This document shows positions 53,201 through 62,172 of a stretch of DNA of 64,000 nucleotides, piece by piece. Source of the stretch: Blautia sp. MSJ-9. Lineage in GTDB: Bacteria; Bacillota; Clostridia; Lachnospirales; Lachnospiraceae. Both the position numbers and the translations under genes were made by a program. Under the pieces are notes generated by a model. The model was not told the origin of the DNA. It saw only the letters and a list, made by a program, of their open reading frames with translations, and searched no databases. Location of the stretch: positions 62,001 through 126,000 of the forward strand of contig NZ_JAHLQG010000043.1 in assembly GCF_018919065.1 (NCBI RefSeq). Direction: 5' to 3'. The first letter of the stretch is position 1; every line of letters starts with the position of its first letter.

Positions 53201-56200
53201 GAGCAAATATGTTTCAGAAATCTCTGTTATTTCTGAAAATGCAGTAAATAAAATTGCTGAGTTCAATCATACAGAATGTGAATATGACAGAAGTAAGACG
53301 ATTTCTGATATGTTTGATGAACTGGTTCAGACCATACCGGATCATACTGCTGTTGTATTTAAAGACAAAAAGTATACTTATAAAGCATTGGATGAGATCA
53401 GTAACAGACTTGGAAAATATATTGCCTCTCAGGGAATTGGCAGGGAAGATGTAGTATCCATCCTGATCCCTCGTTGTGAATATATGGCGATTGCGCCGAT
53501 GGGTGTAATTAAAGCAGGTGCAGCATATCAGCCTCTTGATCCGTCTTATCCGAAAGACAGACTTATGTATATGCTGGAAGATTCGGCTGCCAGACTTCTG
53601 ATCGCAGACAGAGAACTTTTGCCGCTGGTTGACGGATATCAGGGACCGGTTTTATTCACAGATGAGATCATGCAGCTTGAAGATACAGCAGCAGAACTGA
53701 AAAAGCCGCAGATGCATGATCTGTTTATCCTGCTGTATACATCAGGTTCTACAGGTGTGCCAAAGGGATGTATGCTTGAATACGGAAATATCACTGCATT
53801 CTGTCGCTGGTACAGAAAATATTACAGTATAGATTACAACTCAAAAATAGCGGCGTATGCATCATTTGGGTTTGATGCTTCTATGATGGACATTTATGGT
53901 GCAATTGCAAACGGTGCAGAGCTCCATATCATCCCGGAAGAAATCCGCCTTGATTTCATTGGACTCCAGCGCTATTTTGAAGAAAATGGCATCACTCATT
54001 CTTTTATGACAACACAGGTTGGAAGACAGTTTGCGCTGGAAATGGACTGCAGGAGTCTGAAATACCTTTCCATCGGAGGTGAGAAACTTGTTCCGTGCGA
54101 ACCACCGAAGGGTTATAAATTCATAAACGCGTATGGTCCTACGGAATGCACCATTTTTACAACAGTATTTGAAGTTGACAAGTATTATTCCAATATTCCG
54201 ATCGGAAAGGCGCTTGACAATGTTAAACTTTATATAACAGATAAGTTTGGACATATGCTTCCATATGGTGCCTGCGGGGAACTGATGATAGCCGGATGGC
54301 AGGTTTCAAGAGGATATCTTAATAAACCTGAGAAAACCGCTGAGGTATATACAAAGAACATTTATGATGATACAAAAGGATACGAAGTGCTGTATCATTC
54401 CGGTGATGTTGCAAGATATCTTCCGGATGGAAATATTCAGATTATCGGAAGAAAAGATTCTCAGGTTAAGGTTAGAGGCTTTAGAATTGAACTTTCAGAA
54501 GTGGAAGAGGTAATAAGAAGATATGAGGGAATCAAGGATGCAACAGTAGTTGCCTTTGATGAACAAAACGGCGGAAAATACATTGCGGCATATATTGTAG
54601 CTGACAGCAAAATTGATATCAGTCAGCTGAATGATTTTATCAAAGAAACAAAACCGCCTTATATGGTGCCTGCTGTTACCATGCAGATTGATAAAATCCC
54701 GCTTAATCAGAACCAGAAAGTAAATAAAAAAGCACTTCCGGTACCGGAGAGAAAAATAGCAGAGATCATTCCGCCGCAGAATGAAAACCAGCAGAAATTA
54801 TTTGACTGTATTGCAGAGGTACTCGGCTATACAGAATTTGGAATAACAACTGATATTTATGATGCAGGACTGACTTCTATCAGTGCGATCAAGCTCAATA
54901 TTCTGATTTCAAAAGCATTTGACATTGTGATAAAGACATCAGATATCAAGAATAATCCTACGATCGAGATGCTGGAAGGCTTTGTCAGAACAGCAGGAAA
55001 AGGAACAAAGAGAGAAGTACAGGAAAATTATCCTCTTACCAATACACAAGAGGGAATCTTTATTGAATGCACTGCAAATATGGGATCAACCATTTACAAC
55101 ATTCCGTATCTGCTGAAACTTGACAAGAAGGTAGACCTGGACAGGCTTGCAGCAGCAATTGACAGCACAGTTGAAGCACATCCTTATCTGAAGACCCGTC
55201 TCTTTATGGACGATAACGGAGATGTTCTTCAGAAACGTGATGATCAGTTAAGTTACAAAACACAAATTATAAATGGAATGAACAAAGAAACTCTGGTTCG
55301 TCCATACATGCTGTTCAATGAACAGCTCTGCAGATTTGAAATTTACAGAACCTGCGATGGAAATTACCTGTTCCTTGACGTTCATCACATTATTGCCGAC
55401 GGTACTTCTCTTGGCATTATAATTAATGATATCAATAGAGCCTACAGCGGAGAGAAACTTGAAACGGAAGAATATACTTCCTATGACCTGGCGCTTGATA
55501 ACAGAGATGCACTGAACAGCGATGCATACAAAAATGCAGAGGATTACTATAAGTCCGTATTTGAGAAAGCTGGTGGAAGCATAAATTTCTATCCGGATAA
55601 AAATGGCCCGGTTCCGACTGCTGAAACTTACCACAGAGAAACCACAGAAATTTCAGTACAGCGGGTAAAAGATTTCTGCCAGAAGCAGGGAATTACAGAA
55701 AACGTATTCTTCATTGCTGCATTTGGTCTTACATTGGGTAAATACAATTTCAGAAAGGATGCGGTCTTTACTACCATTTATCATGGCAGAAACGATTCCA
55801 GACTTTCCGAAACAGTTGGTATGCTTGTAAAGACACTTCCTGTTTACTGCGATTTCTCAGGAAATGCAAAAGACTATCTGAATGGTGTTCAGGAGCAGCT
55901 GATCAATTCTATGAACAACGATATTTATCCGTTCTCACAGATCAGCCATGAATTTAACATCAAAGCAGATGCCATGGTGATCTATCAGGGAGATAACTTC
56001 GCATTTGATACGATCGGCGGCGAATACGCGCAGGAAGAACCGGTTCAGTTAAATATGGCAAAGGCCCCTGTTTCCATCAGTATTTCAATTGAAAGAAATA
56101 AATTTATCTTTGAAATTGAATACAGGGGCGACATGTACTATGAGGAAACAATCAAATATCTGGCAGATAACCTCGAAACAGCAGCAGAGGGAATCCTCAG

Positions 56201-59198
56201 AGAATATGAACCGACAGATATCAGACTGATGTTTGAGGAAGAGACAGAGATGGAGAACGATCCGGAACATGCAGGAAAAACTTTCGTAGACCTGTTCAGA
56301 GAAACCGCAGCAAAATATCCGGACAGACCTGCAGTAAGAGACGGAATGGGTGAGCTCACCTACAGAGAACTGGACAGAATGTCCAATTACATCGCACAGA
56401 AACTTACCGAAAATGGATTCGGCAGAGAAAAGGCAGCAGGTATTTTGTGCGGAAGAACAAAGGAATATGCCGCTGCATATGTTGGTGTTATGAAAGCCGG
56501 AGGAGCATACGTTCCGTTAGATCCGGAGTATCCGCAGAGCAGAATTGAATATATGCTGAAAGATTCAGGAGCAGAAAACCTCCTTGTGATCAATCAGTAC
56601 CGTGACCTGGTTGCGTTCTATGATAAGAATATCATAAGCCTTGACGATGTTGCAGAAGAATCAAAAGACTTTGAACTTTCCGCAGAGCTTACACCTCCGG
56701 AACCGGAAAATCTTGCATACATGATCTACACCTCCGGTTCAACAGGAAAACCCAAAGGAGTTATGATCGAACAGAGAAATCTGATGAACCTGATCGAATA
56801 CATCCGTCTTACAAGAAAACTTTCAACAGACGATATCGTTGCAGAATTTGCAAGTTTCTGCTTTGATGCATCCGTGATCGACCTGTTTGCACCATTGACA
56901 GCTGGTTCTGTATTATATATCCTGCCAGAGGCTATCCGAAAAGATGCCATTGCTGTTGGAAAATTTATCAAAGATGAAAAGATTACTACCGCAACATTCC
57001 CGACACAGATGGGTGAGCTGGTGGCAGAACTTCTTGAAGATGCCCCGGATCTTAAATTTGTGACCCTGGGCGGTGAGAAATTTAAGCATTACAGAAACCG
57101 AACCTATCAGATGATCAATGGCTACGGTCCGACAGAAAATACTGTATCTTCAACAGAATTCCGGGTTGATAGACAGTATGATAACATACCGATCGGAAAA
57201 TCCCAGAGAAATGTCCGCAGTTATGTGGTTGACAAAGATCTGAACAGACTTCCAGTTGGCGCATCCGGTGAACTTTGCCATGCCGGCCGTCAGATTGCGA
57301 GAGGATATCATAATCTTCCGGAAAAGACAGCCTCTGTATTTGTTGAAAATCCATACTCTGTATGCGAAGACGATAAACGTCTCTACAGAACCGGCGATAT
57401 GGTCCGCATGAAAGGTGATGGAAATATAGAATATATCGGCAGAATTGACTCCCAGGTAAAGATCAGAGGATATCGTGTTGAACTTGGCGAGATCGAGGGT
57501 GCCGTTCTGAAACATGAACTGGTAAAGAATGCCGCTGTAACAGTAGTTGAAAAAGGTGGAAACAAGTATATCACTGCATATTATACAGGAGAAAGTATTC
57601 CAGATGAAGAACTCAAGACATTTCTGGAGCCACTGATCCCTGATTATATGATGCCGTCATTCTTCGTTCACATTGAGGAAATGCCTGTAACACCAGGCGG
57701 CAAGATTGACAAAAAAGCACTCCCGATGCCGGAGATAAGTGTAAAGGGAACTGATTATGTAGAGCCGGTTACTGCAGTTCAGAGAGCACTTTGCGAGATA
57801 TTTGAAAAGGCGCTGGGCCTTGACAGAGTTGGAATAGAAGATAACTTCTTTGAAATCGGAGGTTCCTCACTTACTGCATCAAAAGTTGCAGTTATGTGTC
57901 TCTCGAAGAATATTTCTATCGTATATGCAGATATTTTCAAATATCCGACAATACGTGAACTTGCAGCGATCGTGGATGATAATGCAGCATTTGACAACCC
58001 GCAGAGCAATAATGAGTTCTCAAACTACAATTACAACAAGATCCAGAGTGTGATCAGCGGAAACGTTGAAGAAAATGTGGACAGAATCACAAAGGAAAAT
58101 CTGGGAGATATCATGATCACAGGTGCGACCGGATTCCTTGGAATACATATCCTGAAAGCATATCTGGATAATTATGATGGCAAAGTTTATTGTCTGGTAC
58201 GTAAGGGCTCTTATGAATCCATGGAAAAACGAATGATGCATATGTTAATGTATTATTTCGATAATCCTTGCGAAGAACTGTTTAAAGAGCGTATAATTTG
58301 TGTAGACGGCGACATTACATCAAAAGAACAGGTAGAGGGATTTGCTGCCTACAAATTCCAGACCATTATTAACTGCGCTGCATGTGTAAAACATTTTGCG
58401 GCAGGTGATGTTCTGGAGAAAATCAATGTACATGGCGTTGAAAACCTCATTGAGTTCTGTAAAAACAATGGCCGCAGACTGATTCAGATTTCCACAGTTT
58501 CCGTTGCAGGGGAAGGCTCAGATGGTAATCCGCCGATGTCCAGAGTATTTAATGAAAATGATCTGTACATTGGACAGAGTATTACAAACGAATATATCCG
58601 TACAAAATTCCTTGCAGAAAGAGCGGTACTGGAAGCAGTTTCAGCCGGACTTGACGGAAAGATCATCCGTGTAGGAAATCTGATGAGCAGAGATTCCGAT
58701 GGTGAATTCCAGATCAACTTTATCACCAATGGATTTTTACGTAGCCTGAGAGGCTATAAAGCAGTCGGCAAATTCCCAATGGGCGGCATGCACGAAGCAG
58801 CAGAATTCTCACCGATCGATTCTACTGCACTTGCAGTCCTGAAACTCACACAGACCGACAGAAGATTTACTGTATTCCACGCATGCAACAGCCACCAGAT
58901 CTACATGGCAGACCTGATCTATGCAATGCGCAGGTATGGATTTAACATTGACATTGTCAGAGACGAAGACTTCGAGGACGCTGTAAGGGAGTTTGCAAAG
59001 GACAACAAAGATACAGATGCTGTTTCCGGTCTGATTGCATATACTTCACATAATGAAAATGAGATCTATACAATGGAATACAGCAACAAATTTACCGCAC
59101 AGGTACTTTACAGACTCGACTACAAATGGCCTGTCACAGACGACAGATACCTGGAAAGCGCAATAGAAGCACTTGACAGACTGGCATTCTTTGATTAA
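50214..59198 (+). CDS. Trimodular nonribosomal peptide synthetase, A-T-C-A-T-C-A-T-R
   Basis: The 2994-residue synthetase has A1 (YTSGSTGKPKG near 166), T1 (AGLSSISAMK, about 548), C1 (HHIIADG, about 723), A2 (LLYTSGSTG, about 1173), T2 (AGLTSISAIK, about 1555), C2 (HHIIADG, about 1723), A3 (YTSGSTGKPKG, about 2171), T3 (IGGSSLTASK, about 2550) and a terminal thioester reductase (ITGATGFLGI, about 2635; NEYIRTK, about 2792). There is no starter C or thioesterase domain. This predicts an unacylated three-residue chain released as an aldehyde or alcohol, which may cyclise. By-eye specificity codes (positions 235-331): A1 D-V-L-T-F-V-G-I-S, A2 D-A-M-F-S-G-A-I-F, A3 D-A-I-T-T-G-G-V-S; no confident substrate. 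GGAGG precedes ATG. Confidence 0.95.
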   Translation: MSDINERSSFDFKFQPVTKLFEEQVKLHPDKCAVIAGKESFTYAQLNERANRVANALIEKGVKRESIVGVVLERCCDFYTVRQGILKAGGAFAVAAPDYPDDRIQFIFEDAGAPFIITTKKIEKEHHELFTKLPCTILLLEELLEHKNAENPDVEIGEHDLCYCIYTSGSTGKPKGVMIEHINLANFVNPDLKNAETYGYVSRGSVSLSMAAMTFDVSVLEEFIPLTNGMTAVIASDEEIENPIMLGKVITENKVDIMTTTPTYLSNMIDLPQLQEAASQIKVFDVGAEAFPPALYDKIRSVNPDAHIMNGYGPTETTISCTMKVITDSKNITIGAPNGNVKVYVVDKENRVLPDGETGELVVAGLGVGRGYINLPEKTADVFIELNGERAYKTGDLAKITPDGEIEFFGRIDNQIKLRGLRIELGEIEEVINSFEGIVTSITVPVDNKYLCCYFMADREIDTEELTAYASGSLAHYMVPDVFVQMEKMPLTQNGKIDKKALPKPVSQPENLKEPKTPMQKKIFEIVAKVVENDFFGIDTSFYRAGLSSISAMKLCILISDEFGVTVKTSDIHENNTVEKLEKYVMLAPKIRTYEKRDVYPLTGSQKGIFAECSKNTESTVYNIPFLFELENTVDVQKLSEAVTAMVNAHSYLLTEVYLSDKGEMVQRPCEDTFIPEVIETTNAQFETLKNELVRPFKLEKGRLFRARIYCTEDKKYLFTDFHHIIADGNSYDIIFEDINRAYKGEKLEKESYTGFDAALDEEQQMKEGKYKKAEKYYDSVFGEVETESLPLPDCAGKVPEKGYLERKLNIKEDTILSSCEKFGVTPNVLFTGLFGILMAKYSNSENSLFATIYNGRNDSRLENTVCMLVKTLPVYSRFEPKTTIQAYMTELSEQVLSSMANDIFPFSDICAKYGFNSDLVFAYQAELSDDYPIGDTIAKGSDLSLDMAKMPMLIQVREYDNQYVLTAEYRSDMYSEAFIDGILDAYEAAMKSMLKSKYVSEISVISENAVNKIAEFNHTECEYDRSKTISDMFDELVQTIPDHTAVVFKDKKYTYKALDEISNRLGKYIASQGIGREDVVSILIPRCEYMAIAPMGVIKAGAAYQPLDPSYPKDRLMYMLEDSAARLLIADRELLPLVDGYQGPVLFTDEIMQLEDTAAELKKPQMHDLFILLYTSGSTGVPKGCMLEYGNITAFCRWYRKYYSIDYNSKIAAYASFGFDASMMDIYGAIANGAELHIIPEEIRLDFIGLQRYFEENGITHSFMTTQVGRQFALEMDCRSLKYLSIGGEKLVPCEPPKGYKFINAYGPTECTIFTTVFEVDKYYSNIPIGKALDNVKLYITDKFGHMLPYGACGELMIAGWQVSRGYLNKPEKTAEVYTKNIYDDTKGYEVLYHSGDVARYLPDGNIQIIGRKDSQVKVRGFRIELSEVEEVIRRYEGIKDATVVAFDEQNGGKYIAAYIVADSKIDISQLNDFIKETKPPYMVPAVTMQIDKIPLNQNQKVNKKALPVPERKIAEIIPPQNENQQKLFDCIAEVLGYTEFGITTDIYDAGLTSISAIKLNILISKAFDIVIKTSDIKNNPTIEMLEGFVRTAGKGTKREVQENYPLTNTQEGIFIECTANMGSTIYNIPYLLKLDKKVDLDRLAAAIDSTVEAHPYLKTRLFMDDNGDVLQKRDDQLSYKTQIINGMNKETLVRPYMLFNEQLCRFEIYRTCDGNYLFLDVHHIIADGTSLGIIINDINRAYSGEKLETEEYTSYDLALDNRDALNSDAYKNAEDYYKSVFEKAGGSINFYPDKNGPVPTAETYHRETTEISVQRVKDFCQKQGITENVFFIAAFGLTLGKYNFRKDAVFTTIYHGRNDSRLSETVGMLVKTLPVYCDFSGNAKDYLNGVQEQLINSMNNDIYPFSQISHEFNIKADAMVIYQGDNFAFDTIGGEYAQEEPVQLNMAKAPVSISISIERNKFIFEIEYRGDMYYEETIKYLADNLETAAEGILREYEPTDIRLMFEEETEMENDPEHAGKTFVDLFRETAAKYPDRPAVRDGMGELTYRELDRMSNYIAQKLTENGFGREKAAGILCGRTKEYAAAYVGVMKAGGAYVPLDPEYPQSRIEYMLKDSGAENLLVINQYRDLVAFYDKNIISLDDVAEESKDFELSAELTPPEPENLAYMIYTSGSTGKPKGVMIEQRNLMNLIEYIRLTRKLSTDDIVAEFASFCFDASVIDLFAPLTAGSVLYILPEAIRKDAIAVGKFIKDEKITTATFPTQMGELVAELLEDAPDLKFVTLGGEKFKHYRNRTYQMINGYGPTENTVSSTEFRVDRQYDNIPIGKSQRNVRSYVVDKDLNRLPVGASGELCHAGRQIARGYHNLPEKTASVFVENPYSVCEDDKRLYRTGDMVRMKGDGNIEYIGRIDSQVKIRGYRVELGEIEGAVLKHELVKNAAVTVVEKGGNKYITAYYTGESIPDEELKTFLEPLIPDYMMPSFFVHIEEMPVTPGGKIDKKALPMPEISVKGTDYVEPVTAVQRALCEIFEKALGLDRVGIEDNFFEIGGSSLTASKVAVMCLSKNISIVYADIFKYPTIRELAAIVDDNAAFDNPQSNNEFSNYNYNKIQSVISGNVEENVDRITKENLGDIMITGATGFLGIHILKAYLDNYDGKVYCLVRKGSYESMEKRMMHMLMYYFDNPCEELFKERIICVDGDITSKEQVEGFAAYKFQTIINCAACVKHFAAGDVLEKINVHGVENLIEFCKNNGRRLIQISTVSVAGEGSDGNPPMSRVFNENDLYIGQSITNEYIRTKFLAERAVLEAVSAGLDGKIIRVGNLMSRDSDGEFQINFITNGFLRSLRGYKAVGKFPMGGMHEAAEFSPIDSTALAVLKLTQTDRRFTVFHACNSHQIYMADLIYAMRRYGFNIDIVRDEDFEDAVREFAKDNKDTDAVSGLIAYTSHNENEIYTMEYSNKFTAQVLYRLDYKWPVTDDRYLESAIEALDRLAFFD

Positions 59199-59207
59199 GT
59201 TAAGTTG

Positions 59208-59234
59208 GTTATTGTTTGTTCCGTGCACAGTAAC
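59208..59234. repeat. GTTACTG-N13-CAGTAAC dyad, copy 4
   Basis: GTTATTG and CAGTAAC (one G-T pair) are separated by 13 bases, 10 bases after the NRPS stop. Confidence 0.4.
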
Positions 59235-59452
59235 TAAGTAAGTTGAGGACTTTAACCAAATCAAGTGAGTCCCTTGCTTCAATTGTGAATATCCGCTTGA
59301 CTTTCGAAAAGAGAAAAACAATGAGAGAAAAATAATAAGTAATGAGCAACAGGTGAGAACTGGATTATATCAGGAGGGTCTTAAGCTCTCCTGATGAACT
59401 GCGAAGCAGTTATCCAGGTAATCCTGTTCGCCTGAAAGGGAGGAAAAAATTA
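59235..59452. other. NRPS-STAS spacer with hairpins
   Basis: It contains TTTAACCAAATCAAGTGAGTC (59251-59271, similar to 37777 and 62633), a hairpin atcaggag...ctcctgat (59369-59395) and aactgc-gaa-gcagtt (59397-59411, identical to 30520). A GGGAGG site precedes the STAS gene. No T-run follows the hairpins, so readthrough into the STAS gene is plausible. Confidence 0.45.
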
Positions 59453-59752
59453 ATGGAAATTGTAAGCAAAACAGAAGGAAACAAAGTAACCATGGAAATC
59501 ACCGGATGGCTCGACACACAGACATCACCGCAGTTAGGAGAAGAACTCTCAAAACTCGATGACAGCGTAACAAGTCTCGTATTCGACTTCGCAAAACTCG
59601 AATACATCTCATCCGCCGGCTTACGTCAGGTAATCTCTGCATACAAAAAAATGGCAGGCAAAGATGGCTTCAAAATTATAAACGTTTCTGATGAAGTATT
59701 TGATGTATTCAGACTCACTGGGTTTGACCAGAAGATTCAGATTGAAAAATAA
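59453..59752 (+). CDS. STAS-domain anti-sigma factor antagonist-like protein
   Basis: The 99-residue protein is a complete STAS domain of SpoIIAA/RsbV type. It has VTMEITGWLDTQTSPQLGEEL, and LVFDFAKLEYISSAGLRQV with the Ser pair at about residues 56-57 where SpoIIAA is phosphorylated. It ends FRLTGFDQKIQIEK. Such proteins bind RsbW-like kinases and release their target when unphosphorylated. The natural partner here is the HATPase domain fused to the MATE transporter 9 kb upstream. AGGGAGG precedes ATG. Confidence 0.9.
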   Translation: MEIVSKTEGNKVTMEITGWLDTQTSPQLGEELSKLDDSVTSLVFDFAKLEYISSAGLRQVISAYKKMAGKDGFKIINVSDEVFDVFRLTGFDQKIQIEK

Positions 59753-59754
59753 AA

Positions 59755-60402
59755 ATGTCCAATCTGAAACTATACAGAATAAACATCCAAAATATTGCTG
59801 ATCCGCTGCAAGACCAGCGGCTTCTGAATCTGGTTGGTACAGAACGAAGAAAAAAAGTAATGCGATATTACAGACCAGATGACCGAAAAAGAAGCCTGGG
59901 TGCAGGCATTATAATCAGAAAAATCCTGACTGAAAACGGTCTTTCAGAAAGCAATCTGAAGTATTCCGAAAATGAAAAACCAGTCGTAGACAACCTGTTT
60001 TTCAACATATCCCATGCAGGAGATTACGTGGTCGGAGTATTATCAGACTGCGAAGTTGGATGCGATATCGAAAAAAACGACAACGCCCCACTTGAAATCG
60101 CCGAACACTATTTTTATTCATCCGAATTAGACTACATAAAAAATGCAGATGATAAAAACAAAGCATTTTTCACCCTCTGGACTCTAAAAGAAAGCTACAT
60201 GAAAATGACAGGCAAAGGCATGAGTCTTGCCCTGGGTGCATTTGAAGTTGTCCCGACCGCAGATGGCTTTATACTTGGAAAAAGCCCGGAAAAGCGGTGC
60301 TTTTTTAAGACTACGGAATTTGATGGTTATATTTTTTCGGTTAGTAATGAAAAAGAGTTTGAGCTGGAGCAGATGGAAAATTGTGATATTTTAGATTTTT
60401 AG
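59755..60402 (+). CDS. Sfp-type 4'-phosphopantetheinyl transferase
   Basis: The 215-residue protein has the Sfp motifs: NISHAGDYVVGVLSDCEVGCDIEK (the Asp/Glu Mg2+ site) and FFTLWTLKESYMKMTGKGM (WxxKESxxK). It would move 4'-phosphopantetheine from CoA to the three T domains of the NRPS. It starts 3 bases after the STAS stop without its own strong ribosome site, so it is translationally coupled. A terminator-like hairpin lies at about 60402-60448. Confidence 0.93.
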   Translation: MSNLKLYRINIQNIADPLQDQRLLNLVGTERRKKVMRYYRPDDRKRSLGAGIIIRKILTENGLSESNLKYSENEKPVVDNLFFNISHAGDYVVGVLSDCEVGCDIEKNDNAPLEIAEHYFYSSELDYIKNADDKNKAFFTLWTLKESYMKMTGKGMSLALGAFEVVPTADGFILGKSPEKRCFFKTTEFDGYIFSVSNEKEFELEQMENCDILDF

Positions 60403-60608
60403 AAAAAGTCCTTTTGGCAGAATTACAAGTTTTGTCAGAGGGATTTTTGCTATTAGTGATAGTATTTGTAAAGCAATATGATTTATAATATGGAGTGACA
60501 GAATCGGTAAAGCGTGATAAGATTATTAATAATATTTGCATTAAAGTGAGCAAATGCAGGAATATGTTAAAAAATGGCATTGTATTAAAGTAAAGGGAGC
60601 GTGAACCA

Positions 60609-60899
60609 TTGAAACAGAGCAAGAAACTTCCCATAGGAATCGAAAATTTCACAAAATTACAATCAGAAGATTTCTACTATGTAGATAAAACAATGCTTAT
60701 CAAAGAATTTCTGGATAATTGGGCGGAGGTGAATCTTTTTACACGTCCAAGAAGACTGGAGGCAGGATGTGCAGAAGCACTGAAGCAGATAGAAGAGAAA
60801 AGATATGAAGAATTGTTTTTAGAAGAAGGGATAGAACATATTCTGAAATATGGTATTTCATTTTATAAAAAGAAATGTAAAGTGGAATTAGTTATATAA
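60609..60899 (+). pseudogene. AAA-ATPase/PD-(D/E)XK (AAA-ATPase_like + PDDEXK_9) gene with a large internal deletion
   Basis: The first 50 codons (LPIGIENFTKLQSEDFYYVDKT and VNLFTRPRR) are the start of the common clostridial AAA-ATPase_like/PDDEXK_9 proteins, normally followed by the Walker A FGKS. The last 45 codons (AEALKQIEEKRYEELF and EHILKYGISFYKKKC) are their extreme C-terminus. About 400 or more residues between are missing, and the join is in frame. The 96-residue product cannot bind ATP. GGGAGC precedes the start codon. Confidence 0.8.
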
Positions 60900-60924
60900 G
60901 CAAAAGAAAAAAGAGGAAAATACA

Positions 60925-61992
60925 ATGGGATTTTTTTCAAAACCAGAAGTTATAATTTTGAAAGAAAGCAGTGATGCAAAAACTTATTTGAAAAAGTTGG
61001 AAGACTTACTTGTAACAGTTGAAGGAGAAACAAAATCTAAAGTTCAAAAGGAGATTGCAATTGTAAAAGCCGGGATCACCGGAGAAGAAAACATTCTGTT
61101 TGAGTTAAAGAACAGTGATATGGATCTTGTTGTATTGCAAGATATTTACATAGAAACACAGGATGGACGAGGGGCACAAATAGATTTTATCGTCATTACA
61201 TCAAAACTTGTTATTCTTATTGAATGTAAAAATCTTTTTGGAAATATTCAGATAAATTCACGGGGAGATTTTATTCGCACAATTAAGTATGGAAATCGTT
61301 GGTTTAAGGAAGGAATTTATTCACCAGTTACCCAGAACGAGAGACATTTATCTGTACTAAAAGAGTGCCGTACAGAGAATAAGAATGGATTCTGGCAATT
61401 CTTTATTCGGAAAAATTTTGATGATTTTTATAAATCATTGATTGTACTGGCAAATCCCAAGACAGTAGTGAATGATCGATATGCGAAGAAAGAAGTAAAA
61501 AATCAGGTGATCCGAGCAGATCAGTTAATTGCGACAATGAAGAAAATGAACGCAGCATCTAAAGAACTTCCGTCATCAAAAAAAGAAATGTTGAATATAG
61601 GCCAAAATTTTCTTGAAAGAAATCGAGAGGAAAGAAAGGATTATTTTGCAAAATATGAAAATCTCCTTAATGAATTAAAAGAGCAGAAAGAAAGCTCAGA
61701 TGATAACCAGACAAAAGATTTAGCAGGTGAATCAACAGAACATTCAATAACGGAAGAAATTGAAAAAACGGAAGAAAATCTGTCTATAAATAATAACAGC
61801 ATTAGCGATGCGGCAGATGAGAAAGAAAAGATTATGGTCAGTACAGGACTTGTGTGTCCGCGATGTGGCTCGGAATTGGTTATAAGAACTGCAAAAAAAG
61901 GAAAAAATGTTGGGAATATGTTCTATGGATGTTCTAATTTCCCAAAATGTAGATTTGTACGGAACATTGGAGTGCCAGAGAAAGAGGATTGA
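60925..61992 (+). CDS. NERD-domain protein with topoisomerase-type zinc finger
   Basis: The 355-residue protein has a NERD (nuclease-related) domain: GITGEENILFELKNS, DGRGAQIDFIVITSKLVILIECKN (an endonuclease-like D..E-C-K) and later helical segments. A Glu/Ser/Asn-rich linker follows (about 255-305), then a C-terminal C4 zinc ribbon, CPRCGSELVIRTAKKGKNVGNMFYGCSNFPKC, as in type IA topoisomerases. The combination suggests nucleic-acid processing. AGAGGAAAA precedes ATG. Function untested; 25 bases separate it from the deleted AAA gene. Confidence 0.85.
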   Translation: MGFFSKPEVIILKESSDAKTYLKKLEDLLVTVEGETKSKVQKEIAIVKAGITGEENILFELKNSDMDLVVLQDIYIETQDGRGAQIDFIVITSKLVILIECKNLFGNIQINSRGDFIRTIKYGNRWFKEGIYSPVTQNERHLSVLKECRTENKNGFWQFFIRKNFDDFYKSLIVLANPKTVVNDRYAKKEVKNQVIRADQLIATMKKMNAASKELPSSKKEMLNIGQNFLERNREERKDYFAKYENLLNELKEQKESSDDNQTKDLAGESTEHSITEEIEKTEENLSINNNSISDAADEKEKIMVSTGLVCPRCGSELVIRTAKKGKNVGNMFYGCSNFPKCRFVRNIGVPEKED

Positions 61993-62060
61993 GCTGATAG
62001 GTGTCAGATTTCTGGACGTATTCTATGTGTGCGTGGTATACTAAGGGTGGCAAAATGAGT

Positions 62061-62115
62061 TGCCGGAGCATATATCTGAGAATTCATTATGGTGATTTTC
62101 AGATATACTCCGGCA
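62061..62115 (+). terminator. Hairpin after the NERD gene
   Basis: The arms tgccggagcatatatctga and tcagatatactccggca pair nearly throughout around an 18-base loop. The T-run afterwards is weak (ttgatttta). Confidence 0.55.
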
Positions 62116-62172
62116 TTGATTTTATTAAGAAATTATACAACAGCGTTTAAGATAATGAAGGAAGAAAAATAA

